Assembly: GCA_026645575.1 (NCBI GenBank)
Contig: JAPKMW010000015.1
Span: forward strand, 1 to 64,000
Length of the DNA: 64,000 nucleotides
Direction of reading: 5' to 3'
DNA from: Caldilineaceae bacterium
Lineage (GTDB): Bacteria > Chloroflexota > Anaerolineae > Caldilineales > Caldilineaceae
Part shown: positions 8,025 to 17,255 of the stretch, piece by piece
Layout: the number at the start of each line of letters is the position of its first letter
How positions within the stretch are numbered: position 1 is the stretch's first letter
Notes under the pieces: generated by a model
Seen by the model: the letters and a program-made list of their open reading frames with translations, nothing else
Databases searched by the model: none
What the model was told of the DNA's origin: nothing
Translations under genes and position numbers: made by a program

Positions 8025-10076
8025 ATGACTGCCGAATCCGTGCCAACCCGGATTGAAAACTTACGCAAACTCATTCGCCATCATCAATATCGCTACTATG
8101 TCCTGGACGACCCGGTGGTGAGCGATCAGGAATTTGATGCCTATTTCCATGAGCTACAGGCGTTGGAAGCCGAACACCCCGAATTGCGTAGCGAGGATAG
8201 CCCCACTGTGCGCGTCGGTGGCGTCGTGGCCGAGCGTTTTGAAAAGGTGCGTCACCCTACGCCCACCTTGAGCCTGGCGAATGCCTTTGGCAGCGAAGAT
8301 CTACGCTCCTGGCGTGACCGGGTTAAACGACTGCTACCCGAAAAACAACGCCAGCTCTTGCGCTATGTCGTCGAACCCAAATTTGATGGTCTCACTGTCG
8401 TTTTGCACTACGAAGGGGGCCGTTTCGCCTTGGGCGCCACTCGCGGTGATGGCGAATATGGCGAAAATATTACCCCTAATCTACGCACCGTGCGGGTGAT
8501 GCCATTGCAGATCCCAGCCGACCATGAGAGCGCTCTACCACCGCCTATGCGCCTGGTTGTGCGCGGCGAAGCGTATGTGGAAAAAGCAGATTTTCAACGG
8601 TTTAACGAGCAACAGGCTGAACAAGGCGAACGCACCTACGCCAACCCGCGCAATTTCGCCGCCGGCAGTCTACGCCAGTTGGATAGTCGCATTTCCGCCG
8701 GACGACCGCTCAAGCTCTGGACCTACCAAATTTCTGTGTTGGAAGGCGGCCCTCAACTGGTCAGCCATAGCGAGAGTCTGGCTTACCTACACAAACTGGG
8801 CTTACCTGTTTGTCCCGAATTGCACACGTTTGACGATGCCGACTTTGAGGGGTTGGTCGCCTACACCGAGGAATTTGGCTCTCGTCGCCACGAATTGCCC
8901 TACGAGACTGATGGTCTGGTGGTCAAGGTCGATAGCCTGGCGCTGCAAAGCCAGTTGGGGTTTACCGGTAAAGACCCACGTTGGGCTGTGGCAGTCAAAT
9001 ATGGCGGCGAGGAAGCCGTGACTAAACTACTCGACATTGTGGTGAACATCGGGCGCACCGGTGTTGCGACGCCCAACGCTGTGCTAGAACCAGTGCCGAT
9101 TGGCGGCGTTATTGTCAGAGCGGCTACGCTCCACAACGAAGATTACATTCGTGATCTCGATATCCGCGTTGGCGATCAGGTCTTGGTCAAGCGTGCCGGC
9201 GAAGTTATTCCCAAAGTGTTACGCCCATTGATCGAATTACGCAACGGCACGGAACAGCCTTGGCAAATGCCGATCATTTGCCCGGATTGTGGGCAGCCGC
9301 TCATGCGGCCGCCGGGCGAAGCGGCCACCTATTGTGTCAACAATGCCTGCCCGACGCAATTAGTGCGGGCGGTTGAATATTTTGTGGCGCGTCATGCCAT
9401 GGACATTGAGAGCTTTGGCTACAAACAGGCTGAACTCTTTGTCCAGAAGGGTTTTATCAAAGACTTGGCTGATATTTACTATCTGCCTTGGGAAGAGATT
9501 GGCAAGCTGGAAGGCTACAAGGCCAAGCGGCTGGAAAACCTACGCAACGGCATTGAAGCCAGCAAGCAACGCCCAGTCTACCGATTGCTGACTGCGTTGG
9601 GCATCCGCTTTGTCGGCGAAGTGGTGGCTGAAACCATGATGCAACAATATGGTAGCCTGGACAAGCTCATGAATGCCACTGCCGCCGAACTAAACGAGAT
9701 CGAAGGCATCGGCCCGCGTATTGCCGAAAGTGTGGTTGAATTTTTCGCCCTTGAACCCAATCGGCAATTGGTGGCAAAATTTGCGGCCGCCGGTGTACAA
9801 ACCGCTGAAACGCCCAAGGCGCCGCTTGCCGATCAGCCACAGCCCTTTGCCGGCTTGACCTTTGTCGTCACCGGCACCTTGCCTACTTGGAGCCGGGATG
9901 AAGCCCATGATTTTATCAAAGCCCACGGCGGCAAAGTGACCGGCAGCGTCAGCAGCAATACCAGCTATCTGGTCGTCGGCGAAAGCGCCGGCAGTAAACT
10001 GACCAAAGCGCAGCAGTTGGGCGTCCCGATCGTATCGGAAGAAGAATTGCGCGCGCTGGTGCAAGAAAAGCCCTAG
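8025..10076 (+). CDS. ligA: NAD-dependent DNA ligase
   Basis: A 683-residue protein of normal LigA length. The order is Ia domain ([15 protein letters not shown]), adenylation domain with the AMP-accepting lysine K119 in the KFDG motif, OB fold, four-cysteine zinc finger (CPDCGQP and CVNNACP), helix-hairpin-helix block ([11 protein letters not shown]) and a C-terminal BRCT domain ([17 protein letters not shown]). It seals nicks in replication and repair using NAD+. All catalytic motifs are present. The stop codon is followed within 5 bp by a strong hairpin. Confidence 0.97.
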   Translation: MTAESVPTRIENLRKLIRHHQYRYYVLDDPVVSDQEFDAYFHELQALEAEHPELRSEDSPTVRVGGVVAERFEKVRHPTPTLSLANAFGSEDLRSWRDRVKRLLPEKQRQLLRYVVEPKFDGLTVVLHYEGGRFALGATRGDGEYGENITPNLRTVRVMPLQIPADHESALPPPMRLVVRGEAYVEKADFQRFNEQQAEQGERTYANPRNFAAGSLRQLDSRISAGRPLKLWTYQISVLEGGPQLVSHSESLAYLHKLGLPVCPELHTFDDADFEGLVAYTEEFGSRRHELPYETDGLVVKVDSLALQSQLGFTGKDPRWAVAVKYGGEEAVTKLLDIVVNIGRTGVATPNAVLEPVPIGGVIVRAATLHNEDYIRDLDIRVGDQVLVKRAGEVIPKVLRPLIELRNGTEQPWQMPIICPDCGQPLMRPPGEAATYCVNNACPTQLVRAVEYFVARHAMDIESFGYKQAELFVQKGFIKDLADIYYLPWEEIGKLEGYKAKRLENLRNGIEASKQRPVYRLLTALGIRFVGEVVAETMMQQYGSLDKLMNATAAELNEIEGIGPRIAESVVEFFALEPNRQLVAKFAAAGVQTAETPKAPLADQPQPFAGLTFVVTGTLPTWSRDEAHDFIKAHGGKVTGSVSSNTSYLVVGESAGSKLTKAQQLGVPIVSEEELRALVQEKP

Positions 10077-10080
10077 AGTT

Positions 10081-10147
10081 TCACCTATCACCCTGAAAGG
10101 GTCTCTCGGCCGCACTATCCGAGAGACCCTTTCAGGGCGATAGGTGA
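10081..10147 (+). terminator. 29-bp hairpin after ligA, terminator-like
   Basis: Arms 10081-10109 and 10119-10147 pair over 29 bp with one mismatch around a 9-nt loop. It begins 5 bp after the ligA stop. It lacks the U-tract of an intrinsic terminator, so it may block 3' exonucleases or belong to the dispersed hairpin population. The core arm reads CCCTGAAAGGGTCTCTCGG. Confidence 0.7.
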
Positions 10148-10212
10148 GATCGCTTGGTTTCTGGAATTTTTCATAGATAAAAATCAAACAAAGTCCGTAA
10201 TAAGGATCGACC

Positions 10213-11517
10213 GTGTACCTGAATCCTGCACCCCTTGCTGACACTGTTCAGCAACTACATGATAACCAAGATAACCTGACGCTCTATCTTGACCAGATGG
10301 AGCAGCGGATCAATGCCGTTAATCCTCATGTGGAGGCGCTATTGCCGGAGGCCGATCGCTTTACACGATTGCGCCGCGCCGCGCACGCTCTACAAGAACA
10401 ATACCCAACACCAGCGCAACGACCGCCACTCTACGGTGCTTTGGTTGGAATCAAAGATATTTTGCGCGTTGATGGCTTTCCTACGCATGGCGGTTCTAAG
10501 CTACCGCCGGAACGACTGGCTGGCTCGGAAGCGACCGTGGTAAGTCAGTTGCGCGCTGCCGGCGCCTTGCTTGCGGGCAAAACGGTGACAACCGAATTTG
10601 CTTACTTTGAACCCGGTCCCACCCGCAATCCGCACAACCTAAACCATACGCCCGGTGGTTCAAGCAGCGGTTCAGCAGCAGCGGTGGCGGCAGGACTGTG
10701 TCACCTGGCTCTGGGTACGCAAACGATCGGCTCAGTGATTCGTCCGGCGGCCTTTTGTGGCGTTGTCGGTTTTAAGCCTTCCTTTGACCGCATCGCGACT
10801 GCTGGCCTGCTCTATTTTTCGCGCACTGTGGATCACATTGGTCTATTCACTCAAGATATTGCTGGAATGGAACTGGCAGCGTCCGTGCTTTGTCATAACT
10901 GGCAATCTGTCCAGCCCACCCAGCGCCTACCCGTTCTTGGCGTCCCAGTCGGCCCTTACTTGGACCAAACGGAGCCGGTGGCGTTGATTCGCTTTCAGCA
11001 GCAAGTGGCGGCGTTAGCGGCAGCAGGGTATCAGGTTAAAGAAATTCCCATGTTTGCTGATATCGCCGCGCTGAATCAGTTGCACCGCCGATTAGTCTTT
11101 GCCGAATTTGCGCAGGAACACGCCGAGCTTTATGCCGAATTTGGCCCTCTCTATCGTCCGCGCACTGTAGAAATTATTAAAATTGGTAAGGCCGTTGATA
11201 AGTCTGAACTGGCTGCGGCACGCGCCAACTGCCTTACACTGCGAGCCGCCGTGGAAACAACCATGGTTGAAAATGCCATAGACCTTTGGATCTGTCCGCC
11301 GGCGCCAGGATCAGCGCCGGTCGGTATTCATGCAACCGGCAATCCCGATCTGAATTTACCCTGGACACATGCTGGTCTACCGGCGATTACGCTTCCCGCC
11401 GGTCTTGCCGTGAATGGCCTACCGCTGGGCTTGCAATTGGTGGCGGGTTTTGGCGCCGATGAGCAGTTGCTGGCCTGGTCGCTGACATTGCCCATGATTC
11501 GCCAGGTGTTTCATTGA
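10213..11517 (+). CDS. Amidase signature family hydrolase
   Basis: A 434-residue amidase. The Ser-cisSer-Lys triad is visible: Lys in GIKDILRVDGFPT, the cis-Ser in the glycine/serine-rich GGSSSGSAAAVAAG block, and the nucleophilic Ser in TIGSVIRPAAFCG. The family hydrolyses amides, including glutaminyl-tRNA by GatA and various small amides. This protein is short for GatA (about 480-490 residues) and has no gatB or gatC beside it, so a small-molecule amidase is more likely. Start: GTG at 10213. A further ATG is not obvious near the N-terminus. Confidence 0.85.
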   Translation: MYLNPAPLADTVQQLHDNQDNLTLYLDQMEQRINAVNPHVEALLPEADRFTRLRRAAHALQEQYPTPAQRPPLYGALVGIKDILRVDGFPTHGGSKLPPERLAGSEATVVSQLRAAGALLAGKTVTTEFAYFEPGPTRNPHNLNHTPGGSSSGSAAAVAAGLCHLALGTQTIGSVIRPAAFCGVVGFKPSFDRIATAGLLYFSRTVDHIGLFTQDIAGMELAASVLCHNWQSVQPTQRLPVLGVPVGPYLDQTEPVALIRFQQQVAALAAAGYQVKEIPMFADIAALNQLHRRLVFAEFAQEHAELYAEFGPLYRPRTVEIIKIGKAVDKSELAAARANCLTLRAAVETTMVENAIDLWICPPAPGSAPVGIHATGNPDLNLPWTHAGLPAITLPAGLAVNGLPLGLQLVAGFGADEQLLAWSLTLPMIRQVFH

Positions 11518-11804
11518 GTTAGCCATTGTTGTTGCTGCTGATAATTAATTGCGCAACGGAAAATGGAAAGAAAATTCAAATGATTGTAAGGCGAATCATA
11601 ATAGATACGTGGTAAACTATGTTAAATGCTGTAAATTCATTGGGACTATTGCTTGCGGTGAATCAATAATATGCTATAGGGTGGTGGCTGTACAGCCATG
11701 ATGATTGTTGTACAAGCTGATCGGCGCCATAGCAATTGTGCTGATCCAGGTGAACAAGGGAATTACAATTCATATCATAAATGTTACGTTGAGCGTTGCA
11801 CTGA
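11518..11804. other. AT-rich intergenic region before the sigma factor
   Basis: About 290 bp with no convincing ORF or strong hairpin. It is clearly AT-richer than the flanking genes and must hold the promoter of the sigma-factor operon. A TATGCT box at 11670-11675 with a TTGCTT about 15 bp upstream is the best candidate, but the match is weak. Confidence 0.4.
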
Positions 11805-12377
11805 ATGAGTCGTCGAATTTTTCCTAAACAGCCCCAATTGAATATCGGTGAACCGATTGAAAATCATGCAACGCCGCATGATGCAGCCTTTTTACAAAAG
11901 TTGCAAGCTGGTGATCAGCTTGCCTGGTCGACGTTGGTCGAGGAGTGGGGGCCACGGCTCTATAATTATCTTGTCTACAACACGCGCAGTGAAGATGATG
12001 CACAAGACGTATTAAGTGAGACAATGATGGGCCTGGTTCAATCGATCCGCACCTTTGATGGGAACGTTACCTTGGCGACCTTTATTTATTCGATTGCTTA
12101 TCGTAAGGTTGCCGATTACTGGCGGCGTTCCCAGCAAACTGTTGAACTGCCGGCTTCATTAAGTGTGGCCGGCCCTAGCTTGGCTAGAATTGAACTGGCT
12201 GAAGCATTGGATGAATTGCCGGAGTTGGCCCAACAAGTACTGTTGCTCCGCTATCATGTTGGGCTAAGTGTTGCTGAAATCGCTGAAATTTTGGGCCGGT
12301 CCTATAAAGCGACCGAATCTCTACTCAGTAGAGTGCGCAGTCAATTTCAACATGCATTTGTAGGTGCTGAGGCTTAA
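11805..12377 (+). CDS. ECF-type RNA polymerase sigma factor
   Basis: A 190-residue protein with sigma region 2 ([29 protein letters not shown] in part, then the [12 protein letters not shown] -10-binding helix) and region 4 ([27 protein letters not shown] helix-turn-helix in part). The size and the lack of regions 1 and 3 are typical of ECF factors. It is followed 7 bp later by a membrane protein with a short cytoplasmic N-terminus. That is the usual sigma/anti-sigma arrangement, so the pair probably senses envelope conditions. The start has no clear ribosome-binding site. Confidence 0.9.
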   Translation: MSRRIFPKQPQLNIGEPIENHATPHDAAFLQKLQAGDQLAWSTLVEEWGPRLYNYLVYNTRSEDDAQDVLSETMMGLVQSIRTFDGNVTLATFIYSIAYRKVADYWRRSQQTVELPASLSVAGPSLARIELAEALDELPELAQQVLLLRYHVGLSVAEIAEILGRSYKATESLLSRVRSQFQHAFVGAEA

Positions 12378-12384
12378 TTTACTA

Positions 12385-14361
12385 ATGGCCGACAATTTGA
12401 ACGAACAAGAACTACAGGCGCTCTTCCGCAAACATTTGCCCATGAAGCAAATGCCGGCAGACTTCGCCGATCAATTAAAAAAGCAAGTCTTGGCCGAAGT
12501 CGCCTCGACGCTGGCTGCCAAGCCGGTGGCTAGCGTGACTACCCAAGAAGCAAGCCCGACGCCGACCCCGATGCAGGAACAGACGCCCCAACGACCGGCG
12601 CCTCGCTCGGTTGCGCGCACACAACCATCTGTACCTGTTGGCTGGTTGGAATGGTTGCGCAACTCTTTCCGCCTGACGCCCTCTATGGCAACGGCTGGCG
12701 CTTTGGTCATGGTTCTTTGTTTGGTAATTATTTTGGGTGATCAGTGGCTTGGCAGTCTTCGTATAGCGCCAGGAAGCCCGCCGAAGAGCGCAGCGCCAAT
12801 CGATACACTTCCTGTTACTGTAACCTCAACCGCAGCAGTTGCGGTGGCGCCAGAAATCACGGTAACCGTAAGCGCCACACCGGCGCCATCGACAGAACAG
12901 GGGGCAAACGCCGGCGATGAAACACTTACACCAACGCCGTTGCCAACTACACAAGCCGGTGATGAGGCAACACCGGCAAAAACCACAGTTTTTGCTGGAC
13001 CGGTAGGAAGCGTAACCGCCGCCGTACCTGAAGATGGTTCAGATACACCGCTTTTTAACCCAAAGGCTACTTTGACGCCAGTTGTGCAGGAAACTGAGGA
13101 CGCTAATCCATTCGCAACGACTGCAACCCCCTTGGTTGCGGCGACGGCTTCACCAACGCAAAAATCATCTGGTTCTAGCATTTCAGGTCCTGCCGGTTCC
13201 AATGATGGGATGCCAACCGCACCGCCTCGTTCATCAACCGGCATGGCGACAGCAACGCCAACGACACCAAGTAGTGCAGAACGGACAGCGACGCCAGTTG
13301 CATCAGCAACCCGGCGCGTGCTTTCCACATCGACGCCAACGCCGCTTTTGGTTCAAATGGCGGTAGTCACAGCCACGCGCACACCGGTTTCTAGCGCTGT
13401 CAACGCCACCGTCACGCCGTTTGAACCGTCGCCAACATCAACACCAACTTCTACAGCCACTTCGGTATTGGTGCCAACACCAACTGTCGGCGTTACGATG
13501 TTGCCCTGGCGCACCAACACCCCAACTGCAACGCCAACCGATACACCTTCGCCAACGGCTACGGATGAACCAACCGCAACAACGACGCCAACCGCCGCGC
13601 CGGTTGCAACTGACACGCCAACGGCGCCACCATCAGACACGGGCATAGTGTTGCCGACGCCCACCAATACACGGCGGCCAACGCGGACAGCGACGCCCAT
13701 GCCAACTGCTACACCAATGCCGACCAATACGCCAAGACCGACGGCGACGGCTACAACTATGCCGACAGCTACAGCTACGCCGACAGCCACCGATACTGCT
13801 ACATTGGTGCCAACGGTCCCGCCGCCGACCAATACGCCGACGGCTACCGATACGCCGATGCCGACGGCCACCGATACGCCGACCAATACGCCGACGGCCA
13901 CCGATACGCCGACCAATACGCCGATGCCGACGGCTACACCAACCAATGCCCCGCCGGTCATCAGCGCTGAATCGATTCCGGTGGCGCCCGTTGGCGTTGA
14001 TTACAGCCATATCATTACAGCGACTGATCCCGATGGTCCCTCCTTTGGGCTGCGGTTTGTGGTTACGGACGAGAATTCCCCTTGGCTCTTGACAGAAGAT
14101 TTAGGGGATGGCAACTTAAAGTTATCTGGTAGACCATCTGCTACTGATGTTGGTGTCCACAGATTCAAACTTCAAGTCATTGATGCCGCAGGTCTGACTA
14201 TGGATAAAGAGATTGAGGTGATTGTACCGAGTTTGGCTGGCGGTCCAAACCTGAATGATGTGGACGCTGCCAGTACGGATGTACAACCTCCCGTTGATCA
14301 TCCGATACCGACAGAAACACCGACAGAAACACCGACTGAAACCCCAACCGTGACTAATTAG
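12385..14361 (+). CDS. Single-pass membrane protein with Thr/Pro-rich stalk and Ig/cadherin-like domain
   Basis: Start chosen at the ATG at 12385, 7 bp after the sigma stop; an earlier GTG at 12364 would overlap the sigma gene. Residues 1-90 are cytoplasmic and polar. One transmembrane helix follows ([17 protein letters not shown], about residues 97-113), then some 400 residues dominated by Thr, Pro and Ala in TPT, TAT and TDTPT units. A beta-rich domain comes next, starting [18 protein letters not shown] and containing a DPDG calcium-type loop as in cadherin-like/putative Ig domains, with a TPTE-rich tail. It has the position of an anti-sigma factor but no zinc-binding HxxxCxxC motif. It may be an anti-sigma or surface-stalk hybrid. 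Confidence 0.7.
   Translation: MADNLNEQELQALFRKHLPMKQMPADFADQLKKQVLAEVASTLAAKPVASVTTQEASPTPTPMQEQTPQRPAPRSVARTQPSVPVGWLEWLRNSFRLTPSMATAGALVMVLCLVIILGDQWLGSLRIAPGSPPKSAAPIDTLPVTVTSTAAVAVAPEITVTVSATPAPSTEQGANAGDETLTPTPLPTTQAGDEATPAKTTVFAGPVGSVTAAVPEDGSDTPLFNPKATLTPVVQETEDANPFATTATPLVAATASPTQKSSGSSISGPAGSNDGMPTAPPRSSTGMATATPTTPSSAERTATPVASATRRVLSTSTPTPLLVQMAVVTATRTPVSSAVNATVTPFEPSPTSTPTSTATSVLVPTPTVGVTMLPWRTNTPTATPTDTPSPTATDEPTATTTPTAAPVATDTPTAPPSDTGIVLPTPTNTRRPTRTATPMPTATPMPTNTPRPTATATTMPTATATPTATDTATLVPTVPPPTNTPTATDTPMPTATDTPTNTPTATDTPTNTPMPTATPTNAPPVISAESIPVAPVGVDYSHIITATDPDGPSFGLRFVVTDENSPWLLTEDLGDGNLKLSGRPSATDVGVHRFKLQVIDAAGLTMDKEIEVIVPSLAGGPNLNDVDAASTDVQPPVDHPIPTETPTETPTETPTVTN
13790..13945 (+). 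repeat. Low-complexity TPT/TDTPT coding repeat
   Basis: Short near-identical units such as CCGACGGCCACCGATACG alternate with GCCGACCAATACG blocks, encoding TPTATDTP and TNTP. This is the most regular part of the Thr/Pro stalk and is prone to slippage, so its length may vary between strains. Confidence 0.7.
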
Positions 14362-14416
14362 AAAGTCGGCATTGATTCACCGGCTAGCTTTGGTGGAGAA
14401 GCTGGCCTGCAAAAAG

Positions 14417-14447
14417 TCCCAAGCAGCATTGCCTGGGATTTTTTTTT
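14417..14447 (+). terminator. Rho-independent terminator after the sigma operon
   Basis: A 9-bp stem with one mismatch (TCCCAAGCA, loop GCAT, TGCCTGGGA; 14417-14438) is followed directly by nine T residues (14439-14447). It lies about 55 bp after the stop of the Thr/Pro-rich protein. It is the only hairpin in the window that fits the classical intrinsic terminator model this well. Confidence 0.85.
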
Positions 14448-14506
14448 GTGCTATACTCACCCAACCGTCTTCTAAAAACTTGCTAGACAATGGACGAAAG
14501 TAGCCT

Positions 14507-15916
14507 ATGTCAACTCAACCTATGCCCAAGGAGGCGTTGCTGGCAAGCCTGCCACAACCCTGGTCGGCAAGCTTGCTGCCAACTATTCAACAACAACTAG
14601 CCGCCGGTCAGCGCAGCCTGATTGTGTTGGACGACGACCCCACCGGCACCCAAACCGTTTATGATCTACCTGTCCTGACTGAGTGGACGGTGGAAACTTT
14701 ATGCGCTGAATTGGCCCAAGGTACACCCACCTTCTATATCCTGACCAACTCCCGCAGTTTGCCGCTACCGGCTGCGCAAGAACTGAACGCAGAAATCGGG
14801 CGCAATCTTGTAGTCGCTGCCCAGGCCACCGGTCGCGATTTTGCTGTGGTCAGCCGCAGCGATTCGACCCTACGCGGCCACTACCCCGGCGAGACGGATG
14901 CGCTGACGTCGGCATTGGGCCAACAGGTAGACGCCACCTTGATCATCCCTTTTTTCCTGGAAGGGGGGCGTTTCACGATCAACGATGTTCACTATGTGGC
15001 TGAAGGAGATCAACTCGTACCTGCCGCCACTACCCCCTTTGCCCGTGATGCCGCCTTTGGCTATCACAATTCTGATCTACGGGCGTGGGTGGAAGAGAAG
15101 ACCGGCGGACGTGTGGCGGCAGCGGCGGTTGCCTCGATCACCATTGACGATGTTCGGCTGGGGGGGGCGGACGCCGTAGCGCAAAAGTTGCTCACCTTGC
15201 CTGCCGGCGCCGTCTGTATTGTCAACTGTGCCGGCACGCGCGATATGGAGGTCTTTGTCTCCGGTTTGCTGAAGGCGGAGGCCCTCGGTCGCCATTTTCT
15301 CTATCGCACAGCGGCCACCTTTGTCCAGGTGCGGGCTGGTCTGGCGCCACGCCCACCACTCACCGCCGCCGATCTGGCTTTGCCGGTAACCGGTGGTGGC
15401 TTGATCGTGGTCGGCTCCTATGTGCCCAAATCCACTGCCCAACTCAATGCGCTGTTGGCCCAACCCGATCTAGCGCAAGTGGAAATTAATGTCGATGCGT
15501 TGCTGGACGATGGGCAACAGGCCGGTGAAGTTGACCGCACCATTGCCGTCACAACGGAAGCGCTGCAACGCGGGCAGGATGTTGTGGTCTATACCAGCCG
15601 CCGCCTGATCACCGGGGCCGATGCTGTGAGTAGTCTGGCAATTGGACAACGGGTCTCGGCCAGTTTAGTGGCGCTGGTGCAAGGGCTTGGTGTGCGCCCA
15701 CGTTATCTGATTGCTAAAGGTGGTATTACCTCTAGTGACCTGGCGACCAAGGCGTTAGGCGTCAAACGCGCCCTGGTGCGCGGTCAAATCCTCCCCGGCA
15801 TTCCCTTGTGGGAAATGGGTGCTGAGAGTCGCTACCCAGGCTTGATCTATGTAGTCTTCCCTGGCAACGTTGGCGGCGATGATGCTTTGGTACAGGCGCG
15901 ACAAAAGCTGCGGTAA
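14507..15916 (+). CDS. Four-carbon acid sugar kinase family protein (DUF1537-type, OtnK/DtnK-like)
   Basis: A 469-residue protein with the family hallmark near the N-terminus (IVLDDDPTGTQTVYDLPVL) and the C-terminal nucleotide-binding part (RYLIAKGGITSSDLATK, then VVFPGNVGGDDAL). The family uses ATP to phosphorylate tetronates such as 3-oxo-tetronate or D-erythronate. No dehydrogenase, aldolase or isomerase partner lies beside it. The kinase may serve the sugar-acid locus at 40-58 kb, but that link is only conceptual. A short hairpin follows the gene. Confidence 0.85.
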   Translation: MSTQPMPKEALLASLPQPWSASLLPTIQQQLAAGQRSLIVLDDDPTGTQTVYDLPVLTEWTVETLCAELAQGTPTFYILTNSRSLPLPAAQELNAEIGRNLVVAAQATGRDFAVVSRSDSTLRGHYPGETDALTSALGQQVDATLIIPFFLEGGRFTINDVHYVAEGDQLVPAATTPFARDAAFGYHNSDLRAWVEEKTGGRVAAAAVASITIDDVRLGGADAVAQKLLTLPAGAVCIVNCAGTRDMEVFVSGLLKAEALGRHFLYRTAATFVQVRAGLAPRPPLTAADLALPVTGGGLIVVGSYVPKSTAQLNALLAQPDLAQVEINVDALLDDGQQAGEVDRTIAVTTEALQRGQDVVVYTSRRLITGADAVSSLAIGQRVSASLVALVQGLGVRPRYLIAKGGITSSDLATKALGVKRALVRGQILPGIPLWEMGAESRYPGLIYVVFPGNVGGDDALVQARQKLR

Positions 15917-15958
15917 ACTTATTCTGTAGGAACGTTTGCGTTTCGAAATGGGAGCCTT

Positions 15959-15977
15959 GATGGCTTCCTAAGCCATC
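15959..15977. terminator. Small hairpin between convergent genes
   Basis: GATGGCTT and AAGCCATC form a perfect 8-bp stem with a CCT loop between the convergent kinase and HD-GYP genes. Just before it, at 15924-15942, is a single half-copy resembling the GTAGGGAC/GTTTAG hairpin family. No long T-run is present, so termination is a guess. Confidence 0.4.
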
Positions 15978-16060
15978 GTTCAGCTTGTCCACATCATTTT
16001 CGCCCATTGCGCCGCAATCCGCCAACCGGCGCAATAAGCGTAATGCATGGATGACGTTCA

Positions 16061-17086
16061 TTAATTTACATGGGTAAGTGCATTCCAGAAGGGCGGCGTC
16101 GGCGCCACCCACGGCCCACTCTCATGGAGGTCGTCAAAGGCGGTGGTGCGCCATAGCTCAACAAAGTGATCGACGATATGGGGATCGAAGTGACTGCTAC
16201 GCTTCTGTTGTAATTCGCTAATGGCGTCGGTCGGGGTCCACGCCGGTTTATAGGTACGTGGAGAGATGAGCGCGTCATAGACATCACAGATGGCAAAAAT
16301 GCGGGCAAGCAAGGGAATTTTGGGGCCATCCAACTGGGCTGGGTAGCCATATCCGTCCCAGTGTTCGTGGTGATATTGAATCACATCGAGCGCTTCCGGG
16401 CGGATGCTGGGTAAGGTGGCGGCTAATTCGTACCCTCGCCGGGCGTGGGTTTTCATAATCTCCCACTCGTTCTGATCGAGTCGGGCCGGCTTGTGGAGAA
16501 CAGCATCAGGGATACACAATTTGCCCAAGTCATGGAGAAAGGCGCCCTGACGTAAGGCTTCCAAGCTGCTGTTATCCAAGCCCAGTTGCTGTCCCAAGCG
16601 CACGGCCATGTTGACGACGCGATTGGTATGGCCGGCGGTTTCCAGATCGCGCGCTTCCAGCGCCAGTCCCAATGCCATAAAGCTACTTTCCAGCGCACGT
16701 CGCTGGATCTGCTCATAGTTGCGGAGCGCGATATCAACCCACAACAATAATTTTGTGAGCTTTTCGTCTTTGTTGTGATAACCTAAAATGGCTAATTCGC
16801 GTAGTAGCCGACGCGAGGGTTGTCTTTCCGAGGCGCTGTGGAGAATGATTTGCACATCCTGATCAAAGGTGCGCACGGCACGGGCGATCTTTTCCCCTGT
16901 CATGCCACCCACCATCTCATCAAGGATGAGCAGATGGACAAGCTGCCGGCGACAAAGCGCGACAACCTCTTTGTCGCTAGTTGCCGTCAGGACATGATGG
17001 CCTTCGTGGGTTAGGAGATCGGCGAGTAGTTCCGAAACAACTGCATCATTGTTTACAACCAAAATTGTGTAAGACGTATTCATCAT
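16061..17086 (-). CDS. HD-GYP response regulator (probable c-di-GMP phosphodiesterase)
   Basis: A 341-residue protein. Residues 1-120 are a receiver domain with a conserved phospho-acceptor Asp in LLILDEM and a Lys in HNKDEK. Residues about 135-320 are an HD-GYP domain with HTNRV, HDLGKLCIPD, the second histidine pair HHEHWDGYGYP and DVYDAL. HD-GYP proteins hydrolyse cyclic di-GMP, so this is a phosphorylation-controlled output unit. No histidine kinase gene is adjacent. In the receiver the usual N-terminal acidic pair is NND, so one acidic position is replaced. Start: tandem ATGs at 17086 and 17083. Confidence 0.9.
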   Translation of the reverse strand: MMNTSYTILVVNNDAVVSELLADLLTHEGHHVLTATSDKEVVALCRRQLVHLLILDEMVGGMTGEKIARAVRTFDQDVQIILHSASERQPSRRLLRELAILGYHNKDEKLTKLLLWVDIALRNYEQIQRRALESSFMALGLALEARDLETAGHTNRVVNMAVRLGQQLGLDNSSLEALRQGAFLHDLGKLCIPDAVLHKPARLDQNEWEIMKTHARRGYELAATLPSIRPEALDVIQYHHEHWDGYGYPAQLDGPKIPLLARIFAICDVYDALISPRTYKPAWTPTDAISELQQKRSSHFDPHIVDHFVELWRTTAFDDLHESGPWVAPTPPFWNALTHVN

Positions 17087-17255
17087 TGTTATTCACACCA
17101 GTTATGCTACGGTTGACTGATCCATTGACCAGATGGATATAGTCAAAAGTTGACGTTGGGCATTCCGAACTGGCGTGATTCTAACATGTCGATTGACTTA
17201 TTTTCCTTTCGAGAGGCTGTCACATTTAGCAGAGACTATGCGTCAAAAGGATGGG

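Noticed and set aside
13790..13945. Regular repeats considered as a CRISPR array
   Set aside because: There are no unique spacers between them, they are in-frame TPT codons, and no cas gene is present.
13353..13961. Long minus-strand ORF rich in Val/Gly opposite the Thr/Pro stalk gene
   Set aside because: It is the mirror of the ACG/GCC-rich repeat codons of the plus-strand gene. It has no ribosome-binding site, and composition alone produces the open frame.
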